A program made the translations under genes and the position numbers. This document shows, piece by piece, positions 43,237 through 55,180 of a stretch of 64,000 bases of DNA. Position 1 is the stretch's first letter, and each line of letters begins with the position of its first letter. Below the pieces are notes generated by a model. It worked only from the letters and a program-made list of their open reading frames with translations, made no database searches and had not been told where the DNA came from. Source of the DNA: Tomocerus qinae (Eukaryota; Arthropoda; Collembola; Entomobryomorpha; Tomoceridae); NCBI GenBank assembly GCA_020055645.1, contig CM034547.1, positions 35,594,909 through 35,658,908 of the forward strand, given 5' to 3'.

Positions 43237-46200
43237 AACAAGTAAAAGAAATGAAGGACAAACAAACTTGTTGGATGACTGGGATAAAATGAAGCTACAT
43301 ATTATATATTCGCCAGCAATACACTCAAGTGTACTTACAATAATACTTGTCCATGAAAATTACAGAAGCAATACCTTACCGTAGTTCAAAGAACATTAAC
43401 ATAAAAATGTCGACTCCTAACGTAATGAAACATTATGGATATTACTATAATATGCCTAATATTTATTAATACACAAACAGACACTGATCCACAGTTTTCA
43501 GAGTCAAAGTTGGGCTGATAATTTATACTTACATATTTAATAGCTAATGCTAGCAGGCAAGTTATGCACGCATGCACCCCCTGAATTGATAGTTATCTCT
43601 CCTACAGATGAATGTGTTGTTGTGTGTGTGAGACATAAACGGATAACATTCACTTACTATTGAAAGTGCATGCACATGTTTTTTTTAAATAAATAAATTA
43701 CTATCTGCTCTATGTATTTAAGTTAGCAATCATTGAACACATAAAACATGGCAAGTTTACTAAATATAAAGAAGCCACAGACAGATTGTATCAACAAAAA
43801 TACCACTTCATTACTTTTTACAGATTTCATGTCCATGCGATGGAAATTCATGGAACCAAGCAGCCCACTAACAACTGACAATGCAATGTGATTTACGAAA
43901 TCTATACCAACATTGTTACCATTTAATCCAGACAGGCACAGTTGCATTGTGTGTAATGTATTCCATGTTCTTTCAAGTGCATAATTGTCGTTCTAAACTT
44001 GAAGCAGTTTGTCAGACAAAGGCGAATTTACTTCTACCTATTAAAACCATTGCTTTTACAGATACTACTTATATTTTGAGTGACAGATAAGTATATTTTA
44101 TTTTAACAGCAGTGTATGATATAATATTATATTCATGTGCTATGTAATAAATTATCTTGGTATGTATTATGCATCGATATTTTGGTATACATCCTACATA
44201 TCAGTAATGGTTACAAAAACATTTTACATATTAGTTAGCAAAAAATGTTTTGCCATTCAAAAGATAGCAATTTGCAATGACACAATTTCATGTTTTAATT
44301 TTCGAAGGCTTAAATAAGAGTAAAATATCAATAAGTTAACTTACAATATGTACTGATCCAGTCAGAGAACCTTACATAGATATCATCATTTTTACAACAC
44401 ATTTTTATTAAGGTTCATGAAAATTAATACATTTGTAATAAGTATTATTTCGATCGAATGCTATTTCAAAGTGCGAAGTATTTGCTGTCAAGATTGTTGT
44501 GCAAACTATTACAATAGTACACCATTCACTGACAGAATTAATTTTGACTGAAATCCCTGAGAACATAGTTCCTATAGCTCTCAGCAGTCATCCACTAAAC
44601 ACATTACTTGGAAATATCACTAAATTATATTTATAATTTGTGTAGAATCACGTTTGCTACTTTTGGTAGGTATGCTACTACTGTGTTGCATTTACATGCT
44701 GGAGCGGGAAGCTTATATTGAAAAAAATGTCACATAGCAAGTAGTTTACTCCTTAACGCTCAAAAATTACTACTAACACTAAGTGAAAGTCATTTTTCAT
44801 TATTACACAACAATTAATACATATAGTTATTTACGGTTAGTAGATCTATGTGAATTAATTTTAACATACTGATTTAGAAAGCATAAATACAGGGTTGACA
44901 TGTTGATACTTTTAGGTAGAACTCATCAGATATCCCATTGTCATACCAAATCCATTCAACATGTCACAATATCTTAATGAAATGTGTAGACAACTTTTTT
45001 TCGATTATGTCTTATCAAATACTCTATGCGTATTTACGTAACATAATTAGTATATAACAACTCTAAATGGCCTATAACCTCGTCTAAACTAATACTATAC
45101 GCTAAACCACACATTTCCTTCGAATATCCTATGTATTGACAAAATGGTGATAATAATATAACCATTGTGGCCAATTACACCACATCCAAAGCTCAAATCT
45201 AATGTCTTGCATCCCAAAATGTAGCTTTAAAAATCTTCGAATGTCTTACTTTTTAACAAACTTTTGTAGAAGAGAAGAGAGAGTAATTATTAGAGCAGCC
45301 CAAATACAAAGTAGTTAATCAACAAGCACATGACAAATGTCTAATTTCTTAACAAAATAAAACTTAGATGTAAAGGAAAATCATTAAATACTGATTTCAA
45401 ATGCCGAGTGCCTTATTATGAAATGGTTTAGATTTTGAGTAATAATTTATCAAGTCTTACGACTTTACAATGTACACCTTCTGTCAAATACTCGGACTGC
45501 TAGCTGCTTGACATCTGTCTTTCTCACTAGAATATTGATTTTAGACAGAGTCTGTCGCAAAACAATTCCCACTTTACGATAAAAGTAATTAAGGAAACTG
45601 TGAGAGCTCTGATAGCACACTTATCTCTCCGAGATAATTAAGTCAAACGAAATTCCTGTAAACTAGAGCGATGTTGCGGTTTACAACTAATTGACAATTA
45701 CTGTAACCTAATTGCCAAACGAGAGATAAGAACTTAAAATTATTTATCACGTTGCCAATCTCGATGTACCTGGACCTGATAGCTTAATCTAACATGATAA
45801 ATGACGAATACAAGAATGTCTCAAGGTCCTTGTTACTAATATTTAAATTATTAACAATGAGATTGTATTGTATTATTTCTTAAATAATAGAATACTAATT
45901 CCTTTCTTTAATTAAGCCATTATAGATAATCATTAACTATTGTATAGTGCATATACTATAACCTTCATGTACTGTCATAATACAGTCAGGAACTGGCTTA
46001 AGTTATATTTCAATTTAATTTATACCACACCCGCAAACATATTTACATTTCATGCTATTATATTAACACATTTGAATCATAATGTACTAGCCTAATGAAT
46101 TTCTCACATGCATAACACCTGCAACATGCAGTTGCAGATGCAACTTATAAACATGAATTTCATCAAATTGGCATTCATTGCAATGTATATTTAATTAAAA

Positions 46201-46378
46201 TATAAAAAATTAACAAAAATTCGCATTCGCTTGGCTAGAGCTTTTGAATCCTGTATCCTATTTACATATAAATAGAATCATATAGTTACAATTTTTTGCT
46301 AAATGACATTTTTCGTTCTAGCATTATATTACAAACAAATTGTTACACGTATTATTGTGCAGACTTCACAATAAGCTT
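43237..46378. other. Intergenic region between the copper transporter and EFL1
   Basis: This is AT-rich sequence with no supported gene. Frames at 43947-43723 (-), 43881-44090 (+) and 44135-44317 (+) overlap or look random. The right end should contain the EFL1 3' UTR. Confidence 0.45.
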
Positions 46379-46384
46379 TTTATT
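46379..46384 (-). terminator. Poly(A) signal of EFL1
   Basis: A minus-strand AATAAA lies 132 bases past the stop codon. Another AATAAA overlaps the stop itself (46519-46514) and is probably too close to be used. Confidence 0.45.
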
Positions 46385-46515
46385 ATCATTTTTTTAAAAT
46401 CAAAATGTAATCCCCGTAAATGAAGAAAAACCGAGAAAAACTACGCTAAAAATATTTGAAACCAAGTAATGGTAAAGCTAGCTGCATTAGAATAATAGTA
46501 CATCAAAACAGCATT

Positions 46516-49500
46516 TTATTTATTTCGGGTTAAAGTTCTTTGCTTCTCGGCGAATTCAACAATTTTCTCTTCAACTCGCAAGCCTTTTCTTTTCCTAACT
46601 CCGTTCATGTATTTTCTTGCTCTATTTTCAGTGTCGGCCTTTTCTCCAAAATGCAAATACTCCTCTTCAGTTGTTGGTTGCCAAAATGGGTCGATTTCTA
46701 ACACCTAAAAAATAAAATGAATAAAAAGTCATCAAAATGCACATACGTATTAACTTTTTGCAACTCCAGAAAAAGTAAGAATCGAAAACACAATCGATAA
46801 GTAATCGATATTAAGACTCAAGTCCTTCACATAAATTTTCCATTAAATCTACCGCGTTAATTAGTTTCCTGCGTCATCCTATTGTCTGCCAATTAGGGAC
46901 GGATTGAAATAGAAACGAGCCTGAATAGCATTAATTATCTTATGATATTGACATTGTAGTAACTGATAGTTTCATATTAGATGGACTAGTTTCTATTTCT
47001 TTACTTGGAACAATCTTAATCTTTACATATACAACTAAATATGATACATGTCATTTTTACTCCAATATGGCAATTTGATTACCGAGTATACTATAAATGA
47101 ATAATATCGTCTGAGACCAGGGATATTCATATAATAGAAAAGAGTAGGGAACAAAACAGGGCATTGTAACATTATGCAATAGAAAGTTTATGGCTTCTTT
47201 GAGTTCTTTGTATGGAATTAGTTTAGGAGTGAGACGGCATTAAGTAGCAGTGGTGTTTGTAATAATATGTCAATTATAGGTAACGAGATAGTTAAACATT
47301 AACAAGGAAAGCCTTCTTCTCAGTATTTACTCTGGACAAACACTAATGTCGTTACGTAGCTTAGCAGTCAGAGATACGCATACCTAAATAAATACGTACT
47401 CTGAATCAACTGATAAGATAGACTAGAATGACGCAAAGAAGACCGAGAAGACAGACGGAAGAATTAAATTAGTGCAAAAAATGTTAAGGATTGAATAAGA
47501 CATAATCGAATGCACGGTTGCGAGATAAAGAGAGTCTAAGAGGACGACGGACGGACGGTCCGTCAGACAGCCGGCCAGGCCAGACTACAAATATTTGTGC
47601 TTATTTAAAATACTACTCTAGAAAAATAAGAATTGTTTGGTTTGTGTAACTTTTCCCCCTATCCAACCAATCAACTTCAGGCAGTGAATTCGTGGCTCGA
47701 GCAAATAACCAGAAAAAGTCCAGTCCAGCCAGTGAAGTCATCGTGGCCAACAAAAAATCTCTATTAGTCTCCCAACAGAGACAACAAAATCACAGGATAA
47801 CAACAGGAAGTGAATGACTTAGGAAACATCCACAAAAACGTCTGCAGTTCACTTAGGGGGAGGAGGGGGTCACTCAAATTACACAGAATTACATGCCATG
47901 CTTAAAATATGTCATAAAATCCTAAATGACTCTCTTGGCAATTTTAAATACACGTGCATATCATTAAAACAAAATTTTTAAATTTCAAAATTGCTAATAA
48001 AGCGCTGAATATTGAATAAAATTATCAAAACATCAATACCAATACATAAATCTTTGGCTTCGGCCATAAATATTAAATTAAACTATTTCTCTTAGGTTTG
48101 GTTTGTTCACTGTGTAGATATACTTTTGAAAGCATAAAATACAATTTTGAATTCGAATTTGGGTAGATAAGTACCTCTTCCCTCGTACCCAATCAAGCTC
48201 ATGCTAATGCAATATTTAATGTGCCAGTGATGTAACTGTTCATTTAGATTTAGATGGGTTACATAACTGCTCATAGTATAATGATACAACAATTCTAGAG
48301 AAGATTTTCGGTAATTTATTTGCCAGAGACGGAGACGTCGAAAAATGCTGGAGAAATGGATGTCTGGTATAAAACGGTGGATCGGAAACTTCACAATAAA
48401 CAAGAAACAATACTATAGGACTGTGGATAAATATTTCATAATGACGGTGCCAGTAATGATGATCTCAAGATTGCGTGAATCTAACAGAATCACGCTCACG
48501 CTCCAACAAATTCCTTCGCATGCTGTACTTTGTGAAATTCCATTCTTTCTTTTCAATTCTCATATCATTTTATATACATTTATGTAGCTATGCAATGCAT
48601 GCAGTAATTTCAATGGATGATGCCCTCATGTCCGTTTAAGCCGCACATATGTATTGTCAGTACACAATGCATTATTGCATTGGGGCTTGCTGATTGTAAC
48701 CGGAATAAGAATGAAATTCCACTTGATTTTCTTTGGTCCATTACCCATTACTTAATATGGCATCATTTGGTTTAATGCTACACAGTACAGAATCAGAAAT
48801 TCCATGCTCCAGTTCCACGAGCATGTTCTACGTATTTCAACCTTTCAAAGTCCATTTTGCAGCAGATACCTAGATTCCTCATCACGGATATTCCCTTTCG
48901 TCGTTCCCGTTGTCACTGCCTTTCCATCAATACTATGACTAATGGTAAATACCGGTATTGATTCTTTACATTGTATATATCGTCATAATATATAGCAGCT
49001 GCGTAATTAGTGATTCATTTTATTTACGTGCTCTTCAGTCTTCAATACTTTTTGAACTGACTCTTCACGAAGTTATGTAGCAATATTTCTATATCCATAT
49101 AGTATTAGAGCAATAGTGAACTTAATTTCAACTACTTTGCTTTTATCCTTACAAACCTACATACCCAGCCCCGGTATCTTAAACTGTGACATATAATAAC
49201 TAAAGGTTTCTTTTAGAGATGCATTAATGGAGTTTTAAAATTCTAAAAGAATGTTTTTAATATAATTAGCAGGAGACCAAGAGTATACCATCCTACTTAC
49301 AGATACATTCACTAAATAGATTGTAATATCGGAACTGTAGTATGAATCTAACTGCCATAATATGAACATAATAATGTATAGTAATAATCTTTTGTCCCAA
49401 TAAAAAACAACGAAAAACAGTTAACATTCCAGAGCCAGAGTGAAGGTTGATTTTTGCACTTACCTGAAGTAGTGCTATGGTATATGCCTAATTTAGTTTT

Positions 49501-52500
49501 GAAGGATACTAAGCAAGTTGGATGGACTCACATGATATAGAGTTGATATAAGATTGTTAATACAGCAACAAGGGGAAACGTTACTAGAAAACAACGCTAA
49601 GATTGTTGGCTACTGACCGTGAGTTGACGGTGGTAACTCTATTTAACAATGAGCTATAACAATTGTCAGACTTCATACATACGTATACTAACAGCATTGC
49701 ATGCCATACCCAGTAGATGTACTTACATATGTTTGTATCCCTGTAGTAGGTGCTATATTTTCTTCAGTTTTTTACTGACAATAATGGAATGGAATGCGAG
49801 CAAGAGAACAAAGCTACAGAATTAATAGCCATCTGAAATTCCATTGCATTCTGCTCTCTTCTCTCTCTGAGGTCCAGTCAATTCAATTCAAGGCAAACCG
49901 AGCATAGCCTATCAGCAGATATACCTTGTCGACAACATTTAAGATAAACTACTTAGGCACTACACAGTAACTAGTAAGTAATAAGTAAGCAGTGACGTCC
50001 CAACCCAAGTATATACTACAATACCCACTGCTTATGCTACTTCAACACTAGACCTTACACTGCTACACTCAGAAGATACTTTACTTAACCATCACATCGT
50101 ATTAGCTGAGAGAAGAGAAGAAATCTATGAAAAAGATTCAAGTGGACGAGAATGGGCGTTCGCGTCATCCGTGACTAAATCATAAAAGTGTGGTTTGATT
50201 TGATACTCGCCCATCATCATGTAATGGAATGCAATGATTCTACCCACCTTTACATATAGTAATACTAATATATACGGACTTACCGCTTCAGACAGATTCC
50301 TACTCCGCATTTACATTTATAGTGCACTTTATCTAAACTGTGTACATAAAATATAATATTCAGTCGTTTGTAGTCGTATGTAACTTTCCTAAGGATTAAT
50401 TCTACAAACCACTCTCCCAGTTGCTACTTTTAATATGGCTAAATATGTAACTGACTTGAAGTAAGCTGCTCCTTAAACACCTGTGATGTTAGCCAATTCC
50501 CAACTATAGCTGCTTTAATTAACATTTTATTCAAAACTTTGGCTGTGTCTGCTGTATTAAAACTCGAGGAAAGAAAAAGTAGATTTGAGAGAAGCCTGCT
50601 TACAAATGGAATCTTGTTGACTACCAAAAATGATTCTTTGGCATTTGCCAGCAAGATTACAAACATTCTTTTTAATAGAGTATTACTGAAAAGATGATGA
50701 AAAGGTCTAATTCATCCATAAACTTAATACATAGTCATTTCTGCATATTAGCCTAGGTTAAGAAATATTTAAATGTTTAGAGAAAAGGGAAACCCTTAAT
50801 ATACTCAATTTTTTATACCAATGGAATGTGGAGCACGAACTACGAACCAACAATTTATGCCCACATTTTTGCCCTTTCCTTTTTGCTGTTCCTATACTAT
50901 CAGTATCAATAAAATTGCAGATAAATCATTGCCAATCTAATAAATTTGCAAACAAAAAACATCCGTAAATGGGCAATGGATATTACTGTTTCCGTAGTCA
51001 ATAACAAAAACCACAATCTAAGCCCAGTTCATTGCGATTTGCAACATGCATGCACATTTATAAGAAAGTAGAGAAAGTCTTTATATCCTTTGAAAATCAC
51101 ATAATTCAAAAGTTTTGCAAATATCCGCACGAAATGCTTTCTTATTCATACAATGTCTTTCTAACACGAAATTAAACATACTTGCCATTCCTCTATTGAT
51201 AAAATTATGACCTTTACTCCCATATCTATTATTAAGATGGTAATTTGTTACTGCGACACTACAAGTTGGTAACAAAGTACATCCATAACAAGGCATGCAC
51301 AATAAGTTGACATGCTATTTCCAATTCAAAGTTGAAATGTATCGACATCTTTAATGAACAACTCACACTATTTCGGAAGGTTTAGAAAATGAAGAATGCT
51401 TAAAAGTTGATTAAACTCTTATAGATCGTTTGACGCGATCAACAAGATGTTTAAAAATGCACATTCCGAAATAGAGAAACGAAATGTAAGTGGATATTGT
51501 GAAAGCTTGGAGTGATTGTTTGGTCAGGTCAAACAATAGTGTCATGAGGAAGAGAACGCTGGTTCCGTAGCTTAGTAGACTTATGGAGTAGGATAGTGGA
51601 GGTGAGTTGAGACAAGAAAAGAAAAAACCTTCTAGAAAGCAAATGAAGGCTAATTATCATCCTAAAATACTGCAAAATCTGTCAGAACGATCAACCAGGC
51701 GCCAGTGACTGCACTAATGGCCCCAAAACAACCTGAAATGGCGAGAAATCTTGACTCTTGACCATCTCCTGATATATTAGCCCATGCCTTTGCCACTTCT
51801 CTTGCACGCAGACGACCGGTGTAACAATTATATGCAGTTTACTTGTCCGCTTACTCCTCGTCTCTCCACACTCATTTACGCTCTAATGAAATATGCCCAA
51901 CTTGATCGCTTTGTTCATCTTATTGTTAGTTAGTGTATTTCTAATTGACCAATGCATTGCATTCCACACGGACTCACAGTCTAACGTGGTCGAAAGCAAA
52001 CTTGCTAGCCAAGCAAAACCAGAGCAAACAGAAAAGAAATATTTGGCGACAGACTGATTGCAGAAAATAATATGCTTCTGCATCTTCACTGACTATTATA
52101 GTAATGTAATGGAGGTGCATGGCTCAACATCCATACCCACTTTTAAGTGCTTTAACGACTTAAATCACCGTATATCCACAATTAATCTGTAGAAACATTC
52201 TATTCGCAGAAACGCTGAATGTCTTAAAACATATGTGGCATTTAAGGAATTCCCATTACAATTAAATCATTAATAAATCATTAATAATTACTGAAATTAG
52301 TCAAGACAATGTTTTAGTGAGAATATGTAGTCGTACTATATTTACACCTTAAATTATCTACTTGATTTACAAAATGAATTTATCTAGAAAGCCATAATTT
52401 CACAAGGTTGGTACTTGTTGACTAAGACACTAACTCAGGAAAGGGAAATAACTATAGTTTTGCCATAACTGTTGAAATTTTTGATTGCAATCAGAATACC

Positions 52501-55180
52501 TCTAAGAATAGATTTTACTAAGATTTGACATAATTTGAATTGGCGTTATGTAAACTTTTCTCCTTGTATGCAAAACTATTACTAAAATCACATTTATGTA
52601 ATTCATCATGTAGTTAACATGATTTTACGTACCGGGGTGGAATGAAAACTATACGGTGACTTTAATAGAGGCAAGTCTATTTGCTGTTGTGAGAGATAGT
52701 TTTGTGCAAGTTGCCAATTATTGAATGTAAAATCTACAAATAATATCTGCTTATGTTTATCTGTTGTATCAAGAGTACAATGTAAGAATATTACAATAAA
52801 TATTAGTACATAAATGCCAACAAAGTTTAACAAACTGGCCTTATCTACTATCAACCTAGATAGTTAGAGACTTCAAGAGTTTATACATACCAAGGAGTAG
52901 GATGCATTGCGTTGGTTCTGCGTTAAGTCCATATAGCACTGGTGTTGGAAGTAAGTAGCTACTATTACATGTACAGAAGTGGAACAGTAGTGCAATGTAC
53001 ACATGCATATAAAGTAGAGATTGTAAAAAGTGTCTATTTGCTAGGGAAATGATTTGGTTTGTAATACTTAGGTACACGTCGAGTACACATACACACACAA
53101 ACATATCATGGATTGCACATTGGTATTATCTAAACAAGATGAATGCTGCTCACTCCTTGTTCGTTATAATTAAAAGTATTCTCGAGGAGGAGATAAGGCA
53201 AATAAATACTTATTTGAGATAGAGCATATAGTTGTGATTGTGAGTGCACCAGCAAAGCAAGCAACAAGAGAGTACAAACTGCAAAGTGAATAGGCATGGA
53301 CACTATTATCATTGACTTCTATCACTACATAAAATTAAGGGTATACATAGTTTGGTGCTTAGTGATTGGACTTTATGTTTATATACCGTAGGCAGAGCAG
53401 AAATGGCACCTATCTCTTGTGCTTGATGAACCAGTGACTTCATGAAATATGATATAGATATATTATTGCAATGGCATGCTAAGCCAATGAATGAATTAGA
53501 TCTTCTAATAGTGTCATGTCAGAGATCAACAGAAAAGAAATAAAGCAAATAAATGCGGTTAACATACTTCATGTCCACCTGCCTCTGTTCAATGCATCCT
53601 TCATACTTCTTGTAGCATACTAACCTTACACCAATAAATTGTATCACTAGCTACACTAAAAACAGATCTAATGACAATAGTACATAGTAATATCATTTAA
53701 ATTAGTCCTTATATAGATTGATTTCAGATTGGTGTGTGTATTTACATATAGGAGTTGAGTTTAAAATATAAATTCCAATTTAATTGTCAGTACTGATACT
53801 AGCTACACTTTATCAGCAGTATAGTACCTCATAGTTCGTATAATATATACATGTGGTTGAAAAGGTGTAGAGATGAGTTGTGATAGATAGAGCAAATGGT
53901 GAAGGGACGATGAGAATGAATGTGAGGAGTCAGGAAAAGTTTGCAAAGAATTTGAGTGGAGAGTACAGACAGAAGATCATGTCATGTCATAGTCATAATA
54001 ATAATAATAATGATAATGATAATAATGGAATATAATAGAATTGATAATGCAGTCAGGAGTGAGTGAGTGCAGTTTAAGGGAGGAACTGCAAGAGTCGTTG
54101 GACGAGAAGAGTCTGGAGAAGAAATGAGGTGTGAGGAGGAACGAAAGTCTGAAGGAGCTGGGAAGGGAGCGAGGTTGGGATAGATGTCGAGAGAAGAGAA
54201 CGAACGGGTCCAACGAAGCAACTGACTGACTGACTGCAGAGAATAGTGAACTGACTGATACTAGAAATTACACAGAGAGGAGCTATTATGACTCCTTGTG
54301 GTCAGTGTACAGGGTCAAATTTCAGACATTCAGGCGCCTATCTACTCCTTACCAAAACATGTTCTAGTTTTCTTCTTATTCTTCGACTTCTAGTATCTTC
54401 TCACTAATTCATTTGAACTTCCATACACACACACTGATATCCACTCTGTACTCTACTCTACTCCACTGGCAGAACAAATAGACAGATAGTCCACGTCTTT
54501 TCTGTTTCCACACTTAATGTGCTAATGCTAACTACTCACTATGCTGCTTTACTTACCACTCTGCTATGCACACTCGAACAAGACAGATAACAAATACATA
54601 CAGATTATCTCAAGTTTTTTATCCATCTCAACTGACTCAGCTCATATCTTTTCGCGATTAACTTTTGCCATTCATTTAAACAGTGCAATTCATTTCATTA
54701 TTAGTAATCAATCAATATCACCTCAATCCATCTCCTATAAACCAAATAAATGCCCAACTTACATACTCTCCTTCCTATAACATCCTCCCTCTATACTAGA
54801 TATGCACATCCTACATTTCTATACTATCTAACGAACCCATATTATACTATGCTCATGGAAGTCTAGAAATTTCTCTGAATAATATATCATATAAACTGAC
54901 ATCGAGGCTGGGGTTTTATAGCCAGTCATTTGAAACTCGAATCCATAGTCGAAATAATGTAAATAAGTGCGAGAGCCGGTCAATCACTCACTCACCTCCC
55001 AATCGTTGAAGACCAATTGAGGTAACGCCAGTCCTGATGTTTGTCGTCGAACTTCGTTTGCAAAGTCAAAACTTTCAATTACTGGCAATTGGGCCGTCAC
55101 TTCGAAATTCGTCGAGCCCTCTTGCAAATCTCCGTGTAGAATTCGACCACCTCGTTTTCCCAAAACCGCATATAGTTTCC
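46516..55180 (-). CDS. EFL1: Elongation factor-like GTPase 1, C-terminal two exons (partial)
   Basis: EFL1 (EFTUD1; yeast Ria1) is a cytosolic EF-2-like GTPase that, with SBDS, evicts eIF6 from pre-60S ribosomal subunits. The penultimate exon is 55180-54996 ([15 protein letters not shown]..., domain V, ending [10 protein letters not shown]). The last exon is 46704-46516 ([20 protein letters not shown]... to [10 protein letters not shown] and TAA). The join [10 protein letters not shown] matches the conserved EFL1 junction, and the last 62 residues are near-diagnostic for the family. Together this is about 124 of roughly 1,100 residues. The GTPase domain and middle domains are missing from the window. 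The exon starts in phase 1 after the acceptor TTTTTTTCAAG. No upstream exon could be found between 55181 and 64000, so the next intron is probably longer than 8.8 kb. Confidence 0.93.
47547..47565. repeat. GC-rich hairpin in the EFL1 intron
   Basis: GACGGA and TCCGTC arms with a three-base centre sit in a short GC-rich run of GACGGACGG repeats. A similar CCGTCCGTC hairpin occurs at 30246-30263. They may be relics of a common repeat family; too short to say more. Confidence 0.35.
47681..47817 (+). other. Candidate exon in a GC-richer patch
   Basis: After a good acceptor (AATCAACTTCAG, AG at 47679-47680) the + strand is open for 45 codons to a TGA at 47815-47817. The composition is Ser/Gln/Asn-rich and protein-like. 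A second + frame and one minus frame (ATG to stop, 42 codons) are open across the same bases, so stop scarcity from higher GC could explain it. No partner exon or family was found. Confidence 0.15.
53995..54027. repeat. TAA microsatellite
   Basis: An imperfect (TAA)n run with TGA interruptions. It produces an apparent poly-isoleucine frame on the minus strand that is not a real protein. Confidence 0.85.
54060..54200. repeat. Purine-rich tract (pyrimidine-rich on the EFL1 sense strand)
   Basis: About 140 bases of mostly A and G on the + strand, just inside the last EFL1 intron near its 5' side. Apparent overlapping minus-strand Ser/Pro/Leu-rich frames of 78-79 codons (54221-53977) arise from this bias. 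Comparable tracts occur at 29664-29830, 57590-57690 and 62400-62520. Confidence 0.6.

Larger units (their letters stand above)
46705..54995 (-). other. 8.3 kb last intron of EFL1
   Basis: The donor GTGAGTGAG (54995 leftward) and acceptor TTTTTTAG (46705) bound an 8,291-base intron, far longer than the 60-300 base introns of the other genes. It contains a GC-richer patch with a candidate exon (47681-47817), a GC hairpin near 47547-47565, a TAA microsatellite, and a pyrimidine-rich stretch (sense strand) at 54200-54060. Minus-strand frames of 82-98 codons (48403-48107, 52854-52606, 53104-52856) show no domain. Confidence 0.8.

Noticed and set aside
48107-48587. Overlapping minus (98) and + (80) ORFs in the EFL1 intron
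   Set aside because: Both strands open at once, with no domain or splice context.
53977-54221. Two overlapping minus ORFs of 78-79 codons with poly-Ile/Tyr ends
   Set aside because: They arise from a TAA microsatellite plus a purine-rich tract.
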